DNA from: Hydrogenophaga sp. A37
GTDB lineage: Bacteria > Pseudomonadota > Gammaproteobacteria > Burkholderiales > Burkholderiaceae_C
Direction of reading: 5' to 3'
NCBI RefSeq assembly: GCF_002001205.1
Contig: NZ_MUNZ01000054.1
Span: 1 to 64,000, forward strand
DNA length: 64,000 bases
Positions within the stretch are counted from its first letter, which is position 1. Each line of letters starts with the position of its first letter. The notes under the pieces were generated by a model. That model worked only from the letters and a program-made list of their open reading frames with translations. It had not been told where the DNA came from and did no database searches. A program made the translations under genes and the position numbers. Positions 17,469 to 26,998 of the stretch are shown here, piece by piece.

Positions 17469-19817
17469 TCAGCTCCGGGGCGGCACGGTCGAGAGCATCA
17501 GGAAGCGGTCCCGCGTGGACCTCCGGCCCGTGCTCTTTTCGAAGCCGGTGTTGAACACGTAGGTCAGCTCGAACGTGTAGTCGCGCAGGGACGCGTCTTG
17601 CAGCTTGACGCGCCAGGGGGCGCCGATGCCGGGCTGCACGAACGACTGCTGCTCCTCCTCGTGCACGTTGTTGCCGTCGTCGTCGTAGCGCAGCGTCAGC
17701 ACGATGCGCTCGACGCCGTTGCCGGACAGCGGCGGGCCGACCAACTCGGGCTGCACTTCCATCAGCTTGACGAAGGTCTCTCCCACGGTAAGGGTGCTCT
17801 TGTCTTCCTGCTGAAAGCCGGTGGAGATGACATTGCCATCGACGTCGATGATGGTCTGGCCGTACTCGTAGCGCCGCCGGGACGGGTCGACCACCGGGAT
17901 CTCCCACACCTGTGCTGTGTTGATGTTGCTGGGGTCGAACACGATGGACTCGCTGGCTGAGACGCCGTTGGCCGGGTCGCTGTAGCGCAGGTCGACGATC
18001 AGGTTGAGGATGCGCGTGCGGTCGCCCGCGACAACGATCCGCACCTTGGGGCGCGGCGGCATGGGGTCGCGGACGATCACCAGGTCGCTGGACGTGCGCT
18101 GCCAGCCTTCCTCCACCGTGCCACCCGAGGTCTTGAGGAAGCTCAGGCGGTAGTCGATCCCGGGGTCCGCCGTCTTGTCGGTGCGCAGGGCTATGCGGAA
18201 ACTGCTGTCCCCCTTGTGCAGCAGCTTCGAATCTTCGTGGGTCCAGTGCCCGGTGTTGTGCCGCAGGTGCACGAAGACGCTGGCGTAGCGCTCCCAGGGA
18301 AACGCCGTGTCGACCTGGACCTCCAGCGCCAGCCGCCGGTACAGCTCGTCGGGCGAGATCACCAGCAGCTGTGAGTCGTGCGGGCGCCAGCCACTGCCCA
18401 CGCTGTGGGTCGGGCCGGGCAGGGCCGAGGGTTTGAAGAAGACGCTGTACCGGTAGAAGTACTGGTGCCCGATGTCCGGGTTGTACCAGGACGAGCGCTT
18501 GACACGGTCGTCGGCCGAATCGAAGAGAAAAGACCATTCGGCGTCCGGGTCGGCCAGCGGATCGAAGTGGTCGGGCGAGCGGTACTGCACGTCCAGCGCC
18601 ACACTGTGGATGGCGTCGCCAGCGTAGTCGGCGTTGACCAGCGCGTCGAAGGTGGTGGTGTTCCAGAGCGCGTCGTTGCCGTCCACCACGGTCACCACGT
18701 CCTCCTTCTTCAGGCCGAAGTCCTCCAGGAAGAGGCTGATGTGCGCCTGCGGGGCGATCTTGCGCGAGACCGCCTTGTTGACCGTGTAGTCGACCTGGAT
18801 CGAACGGATCTCCTCCACGCTCACCTCGCGCCGGCTGTAGCCCGCGCTGGGCCAGAGGTGGATGATGTTGCGGATCTGGCGCGCGGTGCTGAGCACCGTG
18901 CTCACGGTCTGGTCGTCGGGTGTGGCCTCGTTCGGGTTGGGCACGGGCTCGAAGAACTTCTCCAGCACCAGCTCGGTCAGGTCCTTGCGGACCTGGTTGA
19001 ACTCGTCCTCGACCACCGCCGCCTCTTCGCCCTCGAGTTCCAGCGAGGCCTTGATGCTGATGATCTTTTCTTCTTCCAGCCGCTCGACGATGTCGTCCAG
19101 ATCGACCGTGACGAAAACGAGGTCGAGGCCGAAGTGCTCCTGAATGAAGTGGTAGGCCTGCTCCCAGTCGGCCTGGACGTCCACCCGGTAGGCCGTCTGC
19201 ATGCCCACGAAGTCCAGGTTGTAGACCACGCCCGCGGGCATGAAACCCTCGAACGACCCGTAGAGCAGCTTGGTGGCCTTGCGGCTGAGCATGGCGCTGA
19301 AGATCGCCCGGTTGTCACCGTACAGCGAGGGCACCCCGCTGGACTTGAGGAAGGGCACCCAGCGCTGCTTCACATCCGCAGGGTCGGCCGGGGGCGTTGG
19401 TGCGGGCGCCGGATTGCTCGGGTCCACCGGTTTGGGCAGCTCGGTGGTGCGGTCCAGAAAGGTCAGTTGCACGGTCCCGCCTTTGTAGGGCAGGGGCGCC
19501 AGCCGCGGCGTGTCGGCCAGGTTCATCTCGCGCTGGATGAAGCGTTCGGCCTTGCGCACCGCCTCGGACGCCCAGGCCAGGTCGGTGTCGAACACCAGGA
19601 AGCCGGCCACGTCATCCTCGGCGGGCGTGCCGTCGGGGTTGCTCTCAATCTCGTCCTGGGCTTCCTTGAGGATGATGAAGCGGATGGCGGGATGCCCCTG
19701 CTCGTCCACCGAGAGCTTGGGGCGGTTGGGGAAGTAATAGAACTGGAGGGGGTCGTGAAAGTCACTCATGACCGTCATCCCCTCGATCTGGAAGTAGGGC
19801 GGGCCGAACGAAAGCAT
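17469..19817 (-). CDS. large head-plus-beta-repeat protein (782 aa)
   Basis: Paralog of the 830-, 861- and 896-residue products. The head lies at about residues 18-75 (FHDPLQFYYFPNRPKLSV, then FIILKEAQ and GFLVFDTDLA). A middle domain carries PAGVVYNLDFVGMQTAYR and a strongly acidic helical segment (about 240-290). From about residue 380 four beta-type repeats follow, each with a core such as LRYSDPANG, then W-x-I and R-x-Y-x-Y. Unlike its neighbours it starts with MLSFGPPYFQIEG. GAGGAG precedes the ATG; in-frame ATGs at codons 14 and 17 are weaker choices. No export signal. Function unknown; probably structural, or a partner of its paralogs. Confidence 0.85.
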   Translation of the reverse strand: MLSFGPPYFQIEGMTVMSDFHDPLQFYYFPNRPKLSVDEQGHPAIRFIILKEAQDEIESNPDGTPAEDDVAGFLVFDTDLAWASEAVRKAERFIQREMNLADTPRLAPLPYKGGTVQLTFLDRTTELPKPVDPSNPAPAPTPPADPADVKQRWVPFLKSSGVPSLYGDNRAIFSAMLSRKATKLLYGSFEGFMPAGVVYNLDFVGMQTAYRVDVQADWEQAYHFIQEHFGLDLVFVTVDLDDIVERLEEEKIISIKASLELEGEEAAVVEDEFNQVRKDLTELVLEKFFEPVPNPNEATPDDQTVSTVLSTARQIRNIIHLWPSAGYSRREVSVEEIRSIQVDYTVNKAVSRKIAPQAHISLFLEDFGLKKEDVVTVVDGNDALWNTTTFDALVNADYAGDAIHSVALDVQYRSPDHFDPLADPDAEWSFLFDSADDRVKRSSWYNPDIGHQYFYRYSVFFKPSALPGPTHSVGSGWRPHDSQLLVISPDELYRRLALEVQVDTAFPWERYASVFVHLRHNTGHWTHEDSKLLHKGDSSFRIALRTDKTADPGIDYRLSFLKTSGGTVEEGWQRTSSDLVIVRDPMPPRPKVRIVVAGDRTRILNLIVDLRYSDPANGVSASESIVFDPSNINTAQVWEIPVVDPSRRRYEYGQTIIDVDGNVISTGFQQEDKSTLTVGETFVKLMEVQPELVGPPLSGNGVERIVLTLRYDDDGNNVHEEEQQSFVQPGIGAPWRVKLQDASLRDYTFELTYVFNTGFEKSTGRRSTRDRFLMLSTVPPRS

Positions 19818-19838
19818 GGGGTTCTCCTCGTCCGAGGG

Positions 19839-22529
19839 TCAGGGCTGGGGTGCCAGCTCGGGCACGAACCGGGGCAACGGGAAGTGCTTCTTGTCCGTGC
19901 GCATCGGCGTCTGCGCAAAGGCGGTGCCGTCCTTGTTGAAGTAGGTCACCTGCAGTTCGTACTCGGCCGGGGAATCCGCACGCACGGGGATGCGGAACAC
20001 CTGGTCCACGGGTTCGGTGAACAGGAAGGAGTCGTTGAAGAGGATCTGGTGGGCCGCGTCCTCGTAGCGCACGGTCACCTCCACCACCGGGGTGTCGATG
20101 AAGCTGACGAAGCGCGGCAACAGCGTGACTTTGATCTCGGGGGTGAGCAACCTGGGCAACACCACCTCGGTCCGGTCGTCCACCACCTCGGGCTCCTTCA
20201 CCGTGCGGCCATCGGCGGTGTGGAAGGTGACCTGGTAGCGGTACTGGCGCGGACTGGTGTCGGTGATCGGCACGAGCCACTCTTCGATCTTGTCCCCCTT
20301 GACGAAGGTGAAGGTCTCCACCTTCTGGATGCCGTTGGCCGCGTCGGCGTAGCGCATCGTCGTCTCCACCACCGGGCTGGTGTCGAAGTCCACCACGTTG
20401 GGCAGCAGCTTGACCGCCAGCTGCGGCACGGTGCGCACCACGATGGGCAGGGCCTGGTCTCCGTCGACCGCCGTCCAAGGGCTCTCACGCAGGTCGCCGT
20501 TCTGGAACGTGGTCAGCACCTTGTATTCGAAGCGGCGCACCTGGCTGTTGCGCAGCACGACCGACCAGGTCTTGAACTCGTTGATGGCCTTCAGCGAGAA
20601 GGCCTCGTCGGCGCGGTAGTTGTTGGCCGCATCTTCATAGCGCAGGCTCACCACCGACTGCACCACACCGGCCCAGTCGCCCGACGGCACGAGCCGCACG
20701 TCCAGCTTGTCGTAGAGCGGGGCGTTGATCAACAGCTGCCGGGCGTTGGTCTCGGTCCAGTCGGTCTCGATGCGTTGACCGTCCTTGAGGAAGAAGTGCG
20801 AGCGGTAGCGGACCGGCCGGTCCCAGGGGGTGAAGATGACCCGGTTGAAGGTCTGCTCCTGCTGGCCGTCGAGCAGGCGGAAGGTTTCGATCTCCTCGTT
20901 CACGCCCGACGAGGTGTCGGCGTAGCTGACCTCCACCTGGACCTGTTCGACCGTCTGCGCGAAGTCGATCTGTCCGGCCAGCAGCCGCACGTTGACCCGG
21001 CCGGCGTCGGGAATTGAGAGGTTGAGCTGCGGTGTGCGCTCACGCTCCCAGCGCGTGAACTCCCCGGGCGGCTTGCCCTGGAACGCGATCCGGTAGCGGT
21101 ACTGGTACTCGCGCTTGGCCCCGATCAGGCTGGGGTTCCATTCGCCGCGCGTGCTGTCCTTGTTGAAGGTGAAGGTCTGCTGCTTCTCGACCATGTCACC
21201 GTTTTCATCGCGGCCCTCGTACTGCACCTGCGCCTCGACGAAGGCAATCGGGTTGTGTTCCCAGTCGGCAAAGGCCGACACCTTCAGGCCGAGCGTCATG
21301 AAGAACGGGTCGCTGAGGTCGGCCACACGCACGTACTTGCTGATCTCCTGGGCCGACATGCCGGCGAAGAAGGACTGCATCGTGCCCTGGGGGTGGACCG
21401 GCCACTCGGCGATGCTCTTGATCTCCTCGTTGTAGGAGAAGGAGGTGAACGTCATCTCCTGCTCGGACTTGAAGAAGAACACCTTGCGTTCGTCGCCCAG
21501 TCCGACCGGATCCTCGGTCGTCGGGGGAGCCGCCTCCTCCTTGAAAAAAGCCTTCTGGATCATGCCGGTGACGATCTCCATGGCGGTGGCGCGCAGCTCG
21601 CTCACGAACTTGTCGTCGAGCTTGAGCGTGCCGGTATCCAGGCGGACCTTGATCAGGTTGGACTCGACTGCCATCTTCAGGTGCTGGTCGAAGTGGGTCA
21701 CCTCGTCCTCATTGCACTCGTTGCCTTCGAAGTCATGCATGACCGACCGAATGCTCTGGTACAGGGTGCGGCTGTCGGCTTCGATCGAAAGGCGCACGGG
21801 CGGCAGCCGCGCCCACATCTTGAGGTCGAAGCGCACCTGGATCGGTGTCAGGTCGCTGCCGCCGGTGCCGTCGCGGTTGACCAGGGTCTTCTCCATGAAG
21901 GTGGCGCCGGCCTCGGTCAGGTCCATGTTGGCCGCTGCCACATTGCTGCCCACCAGCGACAGCGGGCCTTCGACCACGCGGTGGCTGACGAGCGACGCGG
22001 CCTGCGGCGCGCTCACGCTGAAGGTGCCCTCGGTCCAGGTGGGCACCGACAGGATCACGGTGGGTGGCTTGTTGCCCGGAGGCGCTTCGGGGGCATCGGG
22101 GTGCAAGCCAAGCTTCACGTCGTGGATCGACAAGGCCGTGTCCATCCGCTTCCCGTTCGCGTAGGCCCAGCTGCTCAGCCGCATGCCCTCGACCCTCTCG
22201 TGGTGGGCCTCGGCCAGCGCCTTCAGGCGCTTGTACTCTTCGTCGACCAGGCCTTGCAGCCGTTCTATCAGCTCGGCCTGGTTCTGCTCGGCCACGCGCA
22301 TTTCCACGTCGAAGGCCATGAAGCCGCCGCCGCGCCCCAGTGCCGGGTTCGCCAACCGGTCTTCGTCACTGAAGGCGTACTTGATGAGCAGGAAGACCGG
22401 GTTGTCGTTCTGGTCGCGCCGGACCGAGATGTAGTCCGGAATCACATAGAACTTCCAGAACATGGTGTCGTCCTGGTAGACGGTGACGCGCAGGTCTTCG
22501 AAATACGCGTAGGCAGGCACTTTGAGCAT
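19839..22529 (-). CDS. large head-plus-beta-repeat protein (896 aa)
   Basis: Closest to the 861-residue neighbour; both begin MLKVPA. Head module at 10-75: VTVYQDDTMFWKFYVIPDY, NPVFLLIKYAFSDED, GGGFMAFDVEM. Middle: a coiled helical stretch (80-115), then TPIQVRFDLKMWARLPPVRL and a helical DSRTLYQSI segment, then FFAGMSAQEISKYVRVADL. Five beta-type repeats of about 90 residues fill roughly 430-896, with cores LRYEDAANN, MRYADAANG and VRYEDAAHQ. No signal peptide, membrane helix or catalytic motif was found. AGGAG precedes ATG 22529. The repeat architecture suggests a long, filament- or scaffold-like shape. Confidence 0.86.
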   Translation of the reverse strand: MLKVPAYAYFEDLRVTVYQDDTMFWKFYVIPDYISVRRDQNDNPVFLLIKYAFSDEDRLANPALGRGGGFMAFDVEMRVAEQNQAELIERLQGLVDEEYKRLKALAEAHHERVEGMRLSSWAYANGKRMDTALSIHDVKLGLHPDAPEAPPGNKPPTVILSVPTWTEGTFSVSAPQAASLVSHRVVEGPLSLVGSNVAAANMDLTEAGATFMEKTLVNRDGTGGSDLTPIQVRFDLKMWARLPPVRLSIEADSRTLYQSIRSVMHDFEGNECNEDEVTHFDQHLKMAVESNLIKVRLDTGTLKLDDKFVSELRATAMEIVTGMIQKAFFKEEAAPPTTEDPVGLGDERKVFFFKSEQEMTFTSFSYNEEIKSIAEWPVHPQGTMQSFFAGMSAQEISKYVRVADLSDPFFMTLGLKVSAFADWEHNPIAFVEAQVQYEGRDENGDMVEKQQTFTFNKDSTRGEWNPSLIGAKREYQYRYRIAFQGKPPGEFTRWERERTPQLNLSIPDAGRVNVRLLAGQIDFAQTVEQVQVEVSYADTSSGVNEEIETFRLLDGQQEQTFNRVIFTPWDRPVRYRSHFFLKDGQRIETDWTETNARQLLINAPLYDKLDVRLVPSGDWAGVVQSVVSLRYEDAANNYRADEAFSLKAINEFKTWSVVLRNSQVRRFEYKVLTTFQNGDLRESPWTAVDGDQALPIVVRTVPQLAVKLLPNVVDFDTSPVVETTMRYADAANGIQKVETFTFVKGDKIEEWLVPITDTSPRQYRYQVTFHTADGRTVKEPEVVDDRTEVVLPRLLTPEIKVTLLPRFVSFIDTPVVEVTVRYEDAAHQILFNDSFLFTEPVDQVFRIPVRADSPAEYELQVTYFNKDGTAFAQTPMRTDKKHFPLPRFVPELAPQP

Positions 22530-22559
22530 GGTGTTTCTCCTGGCGGGGGGTTCGGTGGG

Positions 22560-25145
22560 TCAAGGCTGGAAGCGCGGCACGACCAGCAACGGCTTGTCGG
22601 TGAACGCCTGGGGAAGGGCATGGGGCACCTGGTCGGGCGCCACGAAGTAGGTGATCTGGTGGGCGTAGAGGCGGCGGTTGACGTCGCGCACGTCGACGAC
22701 CCACTCCATCGGGGTGCGGTCCGTCAGGGCCACGGCGTGGCTGACATCGATGCCGTGCACCTCGTCCTGGTAGCGCAGGTCGATGGTCACCAGCGGGGTC
22801 TTGGTGAAATCGATCAGCGAGGGCACCAGCTGGACCCTGAACAGGCCGGGTCTGGGCGGCTGGTAGGGCGGCAGCACGAGCACCGGGTCTTCTTCTTCGA
22901 AGGGTGCCAGCACGACGGGGTCACCCCCAGCCGGAAAGTGCGTGACCTCGACCCGGTAGCGCACCGGCGTGCCCGGGTCCACGTCCACGTTCCAGACCAC
23001 CGGTGTGTGCGCCCGGAACACGAAGGTCTCCTGGCGACCCGTGGGAAGGTGCGTGAGACTGACCTCGGTCAGCGGCGCGGTGGCCAGGTCCAGGCGGTCC
23101 GGAACGATCTGGATCTGGTGGCGCGGCGGGGCCTTGACCACAATGGCCAGGGTTTCCTCGCCGCTGTGCGGCTGCCATTCGCCCTGCTGAAAACGCCCGT
23201 CCTTGAAGCTGGCGTTGATGCGGTATTCAAAGCTGCGGCGGTTCTGGTCGCGCAGCGCCACCTCCCAGGTGCGGAACTCCTGGCTGGACTTGAACACCAG
23301 GCTCTCCTCGCGCCGCAGGCCGTTGGCGGCATCTTCGTAGCGCAGGTCGACGATCACCTGGGCCACGCCGTCCCAGCCGTCACCGGCGGGCAGCAGGCGC
23401 ACGCGCAGCAGGCCCCGGGCGGGCTGGTTGACGATCAGCTGGCTGCCGGACAGCGCCTGCCACTCGGCGTCTTCCACCACCTCGCCGCTGTGCATGCGAA
23501 AGCGCTGGCGGTACAGCACCGGGCGGGCCCGCGGCTCGAAGATCTGGCGGTCGTACACGCCGCTGGTGCTGGTCTTCTCCAGCACCACGGTCTGCTCCTG
23601 GCGCGGCACGCCGGCCGCAGGGTCCTCGTAGGCCAGCAGCACCTGCACCTGCCGCACCTGGTTCTCGAAGTCGACATCGCCCGCTCGCACCTCGACCATC
23701 ACCCGGCCGGCCCCCGGCACGGCGATGTTCAGGTCGCTGCGGCCGCTGTGCTCCCAAGGGGTGAACGAGCCAAAGGCGCGGCCCGCAAACTTGAAGCGGT
23801 AGCGGAACTCGTGGCCGCGCTCGTCGCCGATCAGCTTGGGCTCCCACTTCTGCGGCTGGTTGCCGGTGAAGGTGAAGGTCTTGAGCTTTTCCTGGTGATC
23901 GCCGTTGGCGTCGCGCCCGGTGTAGCGCAGTTCGACCTCAACCGCCTCCAGCCCCGCGGCGTCGAAAGGAGCGAACACGCGCGCCGTGACATTGAGCGAC
24001 TGGAACGCCGGGTCGTCCAGGTGGACGACGCGCACGAAATTTGAGATCTGCGCGGGCGACATGCCCCGGAAGAAGGTCTGCAGCGTGCCCTGCGGGTGGA
24101 TGGGCCAGGCCACAACGCTGTTCTGCTCCAGGCTGAGCTCCAGCTTCATGCGAACGCTGTCGTGCTGCTGGCGCAGGTATTTCTTGGTCTTGTCACGTCG
24201 GCCGCTGAGTGCTTCGTCGGGAATGTCGGTCGAGCCGGCGGGCTGGTGCGCCTCGGCCAGGTCGGTGGTGAAAAAGTTGGACTCCACCAGTTCCTGCATC
24301 ACCTCCAGCGCATAGCGCCGCAGCTCGGCGATCACCGCGTCGTCCAGCGAGCCGCTGCCGGTGTCGATCTGCACCGTGATCAGGCCGGCCACCTCGGCCG
24401 AGGCGGTGTCGATGTCGCTGTGCTGGAAGTCGTAGGTGGTGCAATGGTCGACACCGGCGCCGTCCATGATCTTGCGCACCTGCTCGTACATGCGCTGCGA
24501 GTCGGCCTTCACATGGATGCGCACGGGCGGCAGGCGCGCCCAGAAGGTCAGGTCGTAGCGCACCTGGATCGGCGTCAGGTCGGAGGCGGTCGCGGCCCCG
24601 CCACCGCCGGTGAGGGTGCGCTCCATGAAGGTCGCACCCTCGCTGGTGAGGTCCATGCTGAAGACCGACACGTTGTCGGCCAGCAGGGAGGGCGCGCCGG
24701 TGGCCACGCGCTTGCTCACCAGCACGCTGGACTGCGGCGCGTCCATGGCGACGGTGCCCCCGGTGTAGGTCGGGGTGCCGAAGTCCACCGGGGGCGCGGC
24801 GGCCATGCCCTGCACCGAGGCCTTCTCCTCGGCGCTGCCGGACTGGCGCCGCGCGAACTCGGTGTCCACCCAGGCCTGCAGGTCGGCGCGCACCGCCTCG
24901 CGCTGTGCGTCGTCCAGCTCGAACACCACGTCAACGTTGAGATAGCCCCCGCCGCGCGGCAGCGTGGGGTTGCGCGCCAGCTCCTCGTCGGAGAGCGCGT
25001 ACTTGACCAGCAGGAACACCGGCTGGCCGTCCTTGTCCAGGCGGACTCGGGGCTGGTCCGACACCGGGTAGAAGCGGTACCAGAGTGTGTCGTCGGCATA
25101 AAGGGTGACGCCGGCGACGGTACGAAAGGCGGGCACTTTCAACAT
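22560..25145 (-). CDS. large head-plus-beta-repeat protein (861 aa)
   Basis: Same architecture as the 896-residue protein encoded 30 bp downstream. Head: VTLYADDTLWYRFYPVSDQP, QPVFLLVKYALSDEE, GGGYLNVDV. Middle: TPIQVRYDLTFWARLPPVRI, a helical DSQRMYEQVRK segment, and FFRGMSPAQISNFVRVVHL. Five beta-type repeats run from about 400 to the end, each built around Y-x-D (LAYEDPAAG, LRYEDAANG, LRYQDEVHG) with a following W and R-x-Y. It has no signal peptide. An AGAGG site lies before the ATG. Tandem duplication with the 896-residue gene is likely, followed by strong divergence. Function unknown. Confidence 0.86.
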   Translation of the reverse strand: MLKVPAFRTVAGVTLYADDTLWYRFYPVSDQPRVRLDKDGQPVFLLVKYALSDEELARNPTLPRGGGYLNVDVVFELDDAQREAVRADLQAWVDTEFARRQSGSAEEKASVQGMAAAPPVDFGTPTYTGGTVAMDAPQSSVLVSKRVATGAPSLLADNVSVFSMDLTSEGATFMERTLTGGGGAATASDLTPIQVRYDLTFWARLPPVRIHVKADSQRMYEQVRKIMDGAGVDHCTTYDFQHSDIDTASAEVAGLITVQIDTGSGSLDDAVIAELRRYALEVMQELVESNFFTTDLAEAHQPAGSTDIPDEALSGRRDKTKKYLRQQHDSVRMKLELSLEQNSVVAWPIHPQGTLQTFFRGMSPAQISNFVRVVHLDDPAFQSLNVTARVFAPFDAAGLEAVEVELRYTGRDANGDHQEKLKTFTFTGNQPQKWEPKLIGDERGHEFRYRFKFAGRAFGSFTPWEHSGRSDLNIAVPGAGRVMVEVRAGDVDFENQVRQVQVLLAYEDPAAGVPRQEQTVVLEKTSTSGVYDRQIFEPRARPVLYRQRFRMHSGEVVEDAEWQALSGSQLIVNQPARGLLRVRLLPAGDGWDGVAQVIVDLRYEDAANGLRREESLVFKSSQEFRTWEVALRDQNRRSFEYRINASFKDGRFQQGEWQPHSGEETLAIVVKAPPRHQIQIVPDRLDLATAPLTEVSLTHLPTGRQETFVFRAHTPVVWNVDVDPGTPVRYRVEVTHFPAGGDPVVLAPFEEEDPVLVLPPYQPPRPGLFRVQLVPSLIDFTKTPLVTIDLRYQDEVHGIDVSHAVALTDRTPMEWVVDVRDVNRRLYAHQITYFVAPDQVPHALPQAFTDKPLLVVPRFQP

Positions 25146-25196
25146 GGGGTCACCTCTGTGAAGGGTTGGCAGGCCGGGACGGCAGGGGCAGTTGCA

Positions 25197-26996
25197 TCAC
25201 GGCACCTGGTCGATCAGCAGTTCGAGGGCGTGGTCCACGCGCCAGCCGCTGATGCGCAGCGGCCGCGTGGCACCGGTGGACGGCTCGCGCTCGACCAGAT
25301 GCAGCCGCCACGCATAGGCCGGTGGCTGCAGCAGGCTGCGACGCCAGTACGACCAACTGCGCGCCTGACCCACCTCCAGCGTCAACAGGGTGCCATTCGC
25401 GCCTTCGCCGGGCACCTGGGCGCCGGGCAGCAGCTCCACGCTCACCAGCGCGGTCGCCTCGGCCAGCCGCGCGGAGAGACTCAACCGGACCTGTTCGGGA
25501 CCCACCGGCTCCAGCGCCCAGCCGTTCAGGCGCAGGCCTTCCAGTGGCAGCGGACCGGACCACCATGGCTCTCCGGGTCCGTCAACGGTGAGCGCCGCCA
25601 CCTGCACCATCGCCGGGCCCTGCATGTCTTCGCCCATGAGGCACACCCAGGCTTGCGCAGCCTGCGGTGTCAGCTCCCGCACCTGCACCGCCCCACCCGC
25701 CGTGGTGACCACCAGCTGCATCGCTGCAGCGTGTTCCCACAGCGAAGGGTCGGCGTCGATCGGCACCGGACGCACGCCGACCTCCTTTTCACTGAGTACG
25801 ACCTGCAAGCCCTGCACCGGGACAAAGTCCGGTGCAGCCAGGGTCAGCGGCAGTTGTCCTTCCCGCGCCACCACCGCCAGCGTCCGGAACGACAGGGACA
25901 ACCCGGCGCCAAAGGCGGGGCCCACCACCGACAGGGCGTGCAGGCCGGTGTGCCCGTCAAAGGTGAAGGTCCGGTGGACCCACGCACCGCTGGGACCGCG
26001 GAAACGCAACTCCACATCCAGCTGCGCCAACCCCCGGGGATGCAGTGGCAAGGCGTTCAGCAAGTGCACGGTGACCCGCTGCATGGGCCGAAACGGGGTG
26101 ACCACCGGAAACGCCTCGGGACGCCCGGCCCAGGTGGCGTGGCACTCGCTCACCGACCAGCGCAGCACGCGCTCAACGGTGTCAGGCAGGGGCTGGTCCA
26201 AACGCCATGACAGCCCGTCGACCGCATCAGACACCAGAACGCCGGGATGCCACTCGAACCTTTCGCCCACGCGTCGAAACAAGCGCTGCCGCGCACCGCG
26301 TGCGGCCCGGAGGGTCAGCGCTTCGGTGTCGACAGGGACGCCTTCGTCCTCCAGCGCCTGCCAGCGCAACACGCCGGCCGGCAGACTGAGGAAGGCCCGG
26401 TCGAGGTCCTGCGCGGTCGCAGGAAGGTCGGTCGCGAGCAAGGCCTGTAACTGGTCGCGCAAGTCGGTGAAGGTGGTCGTCACGGTCCACGGCAGCCCAG
26501 GACTCAGACCCTGGGCGATGACCCGAACCTCCAGTTCGACCGGCTCGGGTCCGACCGAGTCCGCGTCGCGCACCAACGTCGTGAGTATCTGGGTGTCTTC
26601 AAGGTCCAGATGCCGGGTGACCGAGAGCGCGTCTGCCGAGCCGCTGGCCACCGGCCGCCATTGCCCGGACGCCAGCACCTGATCACCCGACACCCCCCGC
26701 AACACCAGCCGGGCTTCGGCCTGCGCGATCGGTGCGCGCTCCAGCGTGCCGCCGCCGACCATCCCCGTGACCGCCAAGGCATCGACATCGGGACCTTCGA
26801 GCTTCAGAAAAGCCTGGAGAAGCCCACCGCCTTGCGCTGCGCCTTCGTCGCTGGTGTGACGCAACAGCGTAAAGCGGGGCAGGCCATCGGCATCCAGTGC
26901 CAGCCCCAGGCGATCCGGCAGGACATACAGGCGACGCCCGATCCGGTGGTCCGGAAACACGTCAGCAAAATCCTGAAGCGGCTGGGTGAGCATCAT
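25197..26996 (-). CDS. head-module protein with divergent beta domains (599 aa)
   Basis: A shorter relative in the operon. The head module is at residues 10-60: VFPDHRIGRRLYVLPDRL, LPRFTLLRHTSD and the GGGLLQAFLKL turn. The helical middle domain of the longer paralogs is missing or very reduced. The rest (about 150-599) is strand-rich with two or three poorly matched repeats, for example LDVELRFRGPSGAWVHRTFTF. Its start is 2 bp after the stop of the first gene, so it is coupled to it. ATG codons at 26996 and 26993 are both possible. Function unknown. Confidence 0.82.
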   Translation of the reverse strand: MMLTQPLQDFADVFPDHRIGRRLYVLPDRLGLALDADGLPRFTLLRHTSDEGAAQGGGLLQAFLKLEGPDVDALAVTGMVGGGTLERAPIAQAEARLVLRGVSGDQVLASGQWRPVASGSADALSVTRHLDLEDTQILTTLVRDADSVGPEPVELEVRVIAQGLSPGLPWTVTTTFTDLRDQLQALLATDLPATAQDLDRAFLSLPAGVLRWQALEDEGVPVDTEALTLRAARGARQRLFRRVGERFEWHPGVLVSDAVDGLSWRLDQPLPDTVERVLRWSVSECHATWAGRPEAFPVVTPFRPMQRVTVHLLNALPLHPRGLAQLDVELRFRGPSGAWVHRTFTFDGHTGLHALSVVGPAFGAGLSLSFRTLAVVAREGQLPLTLAAPDFVPVQGLQVVLSEKEVGVRPVPIDADPSLWEHAAAMQLVVTTAGGAVQVRELTPQAAQAWVCLMGEDMQGPAMVQVAALTVDGPGEPWWSGPLPLEGLRLNGWALEPVGPEQVRLSLSARLAEATALVSVELLPGAQVPGEGANGTLLTLEVGQARSWSYWRRSLLQPPAYAWRLHLVEREPSTGATRPLRISGWRVDHALELLIDQVP

Positions 26997-26998
26997 GT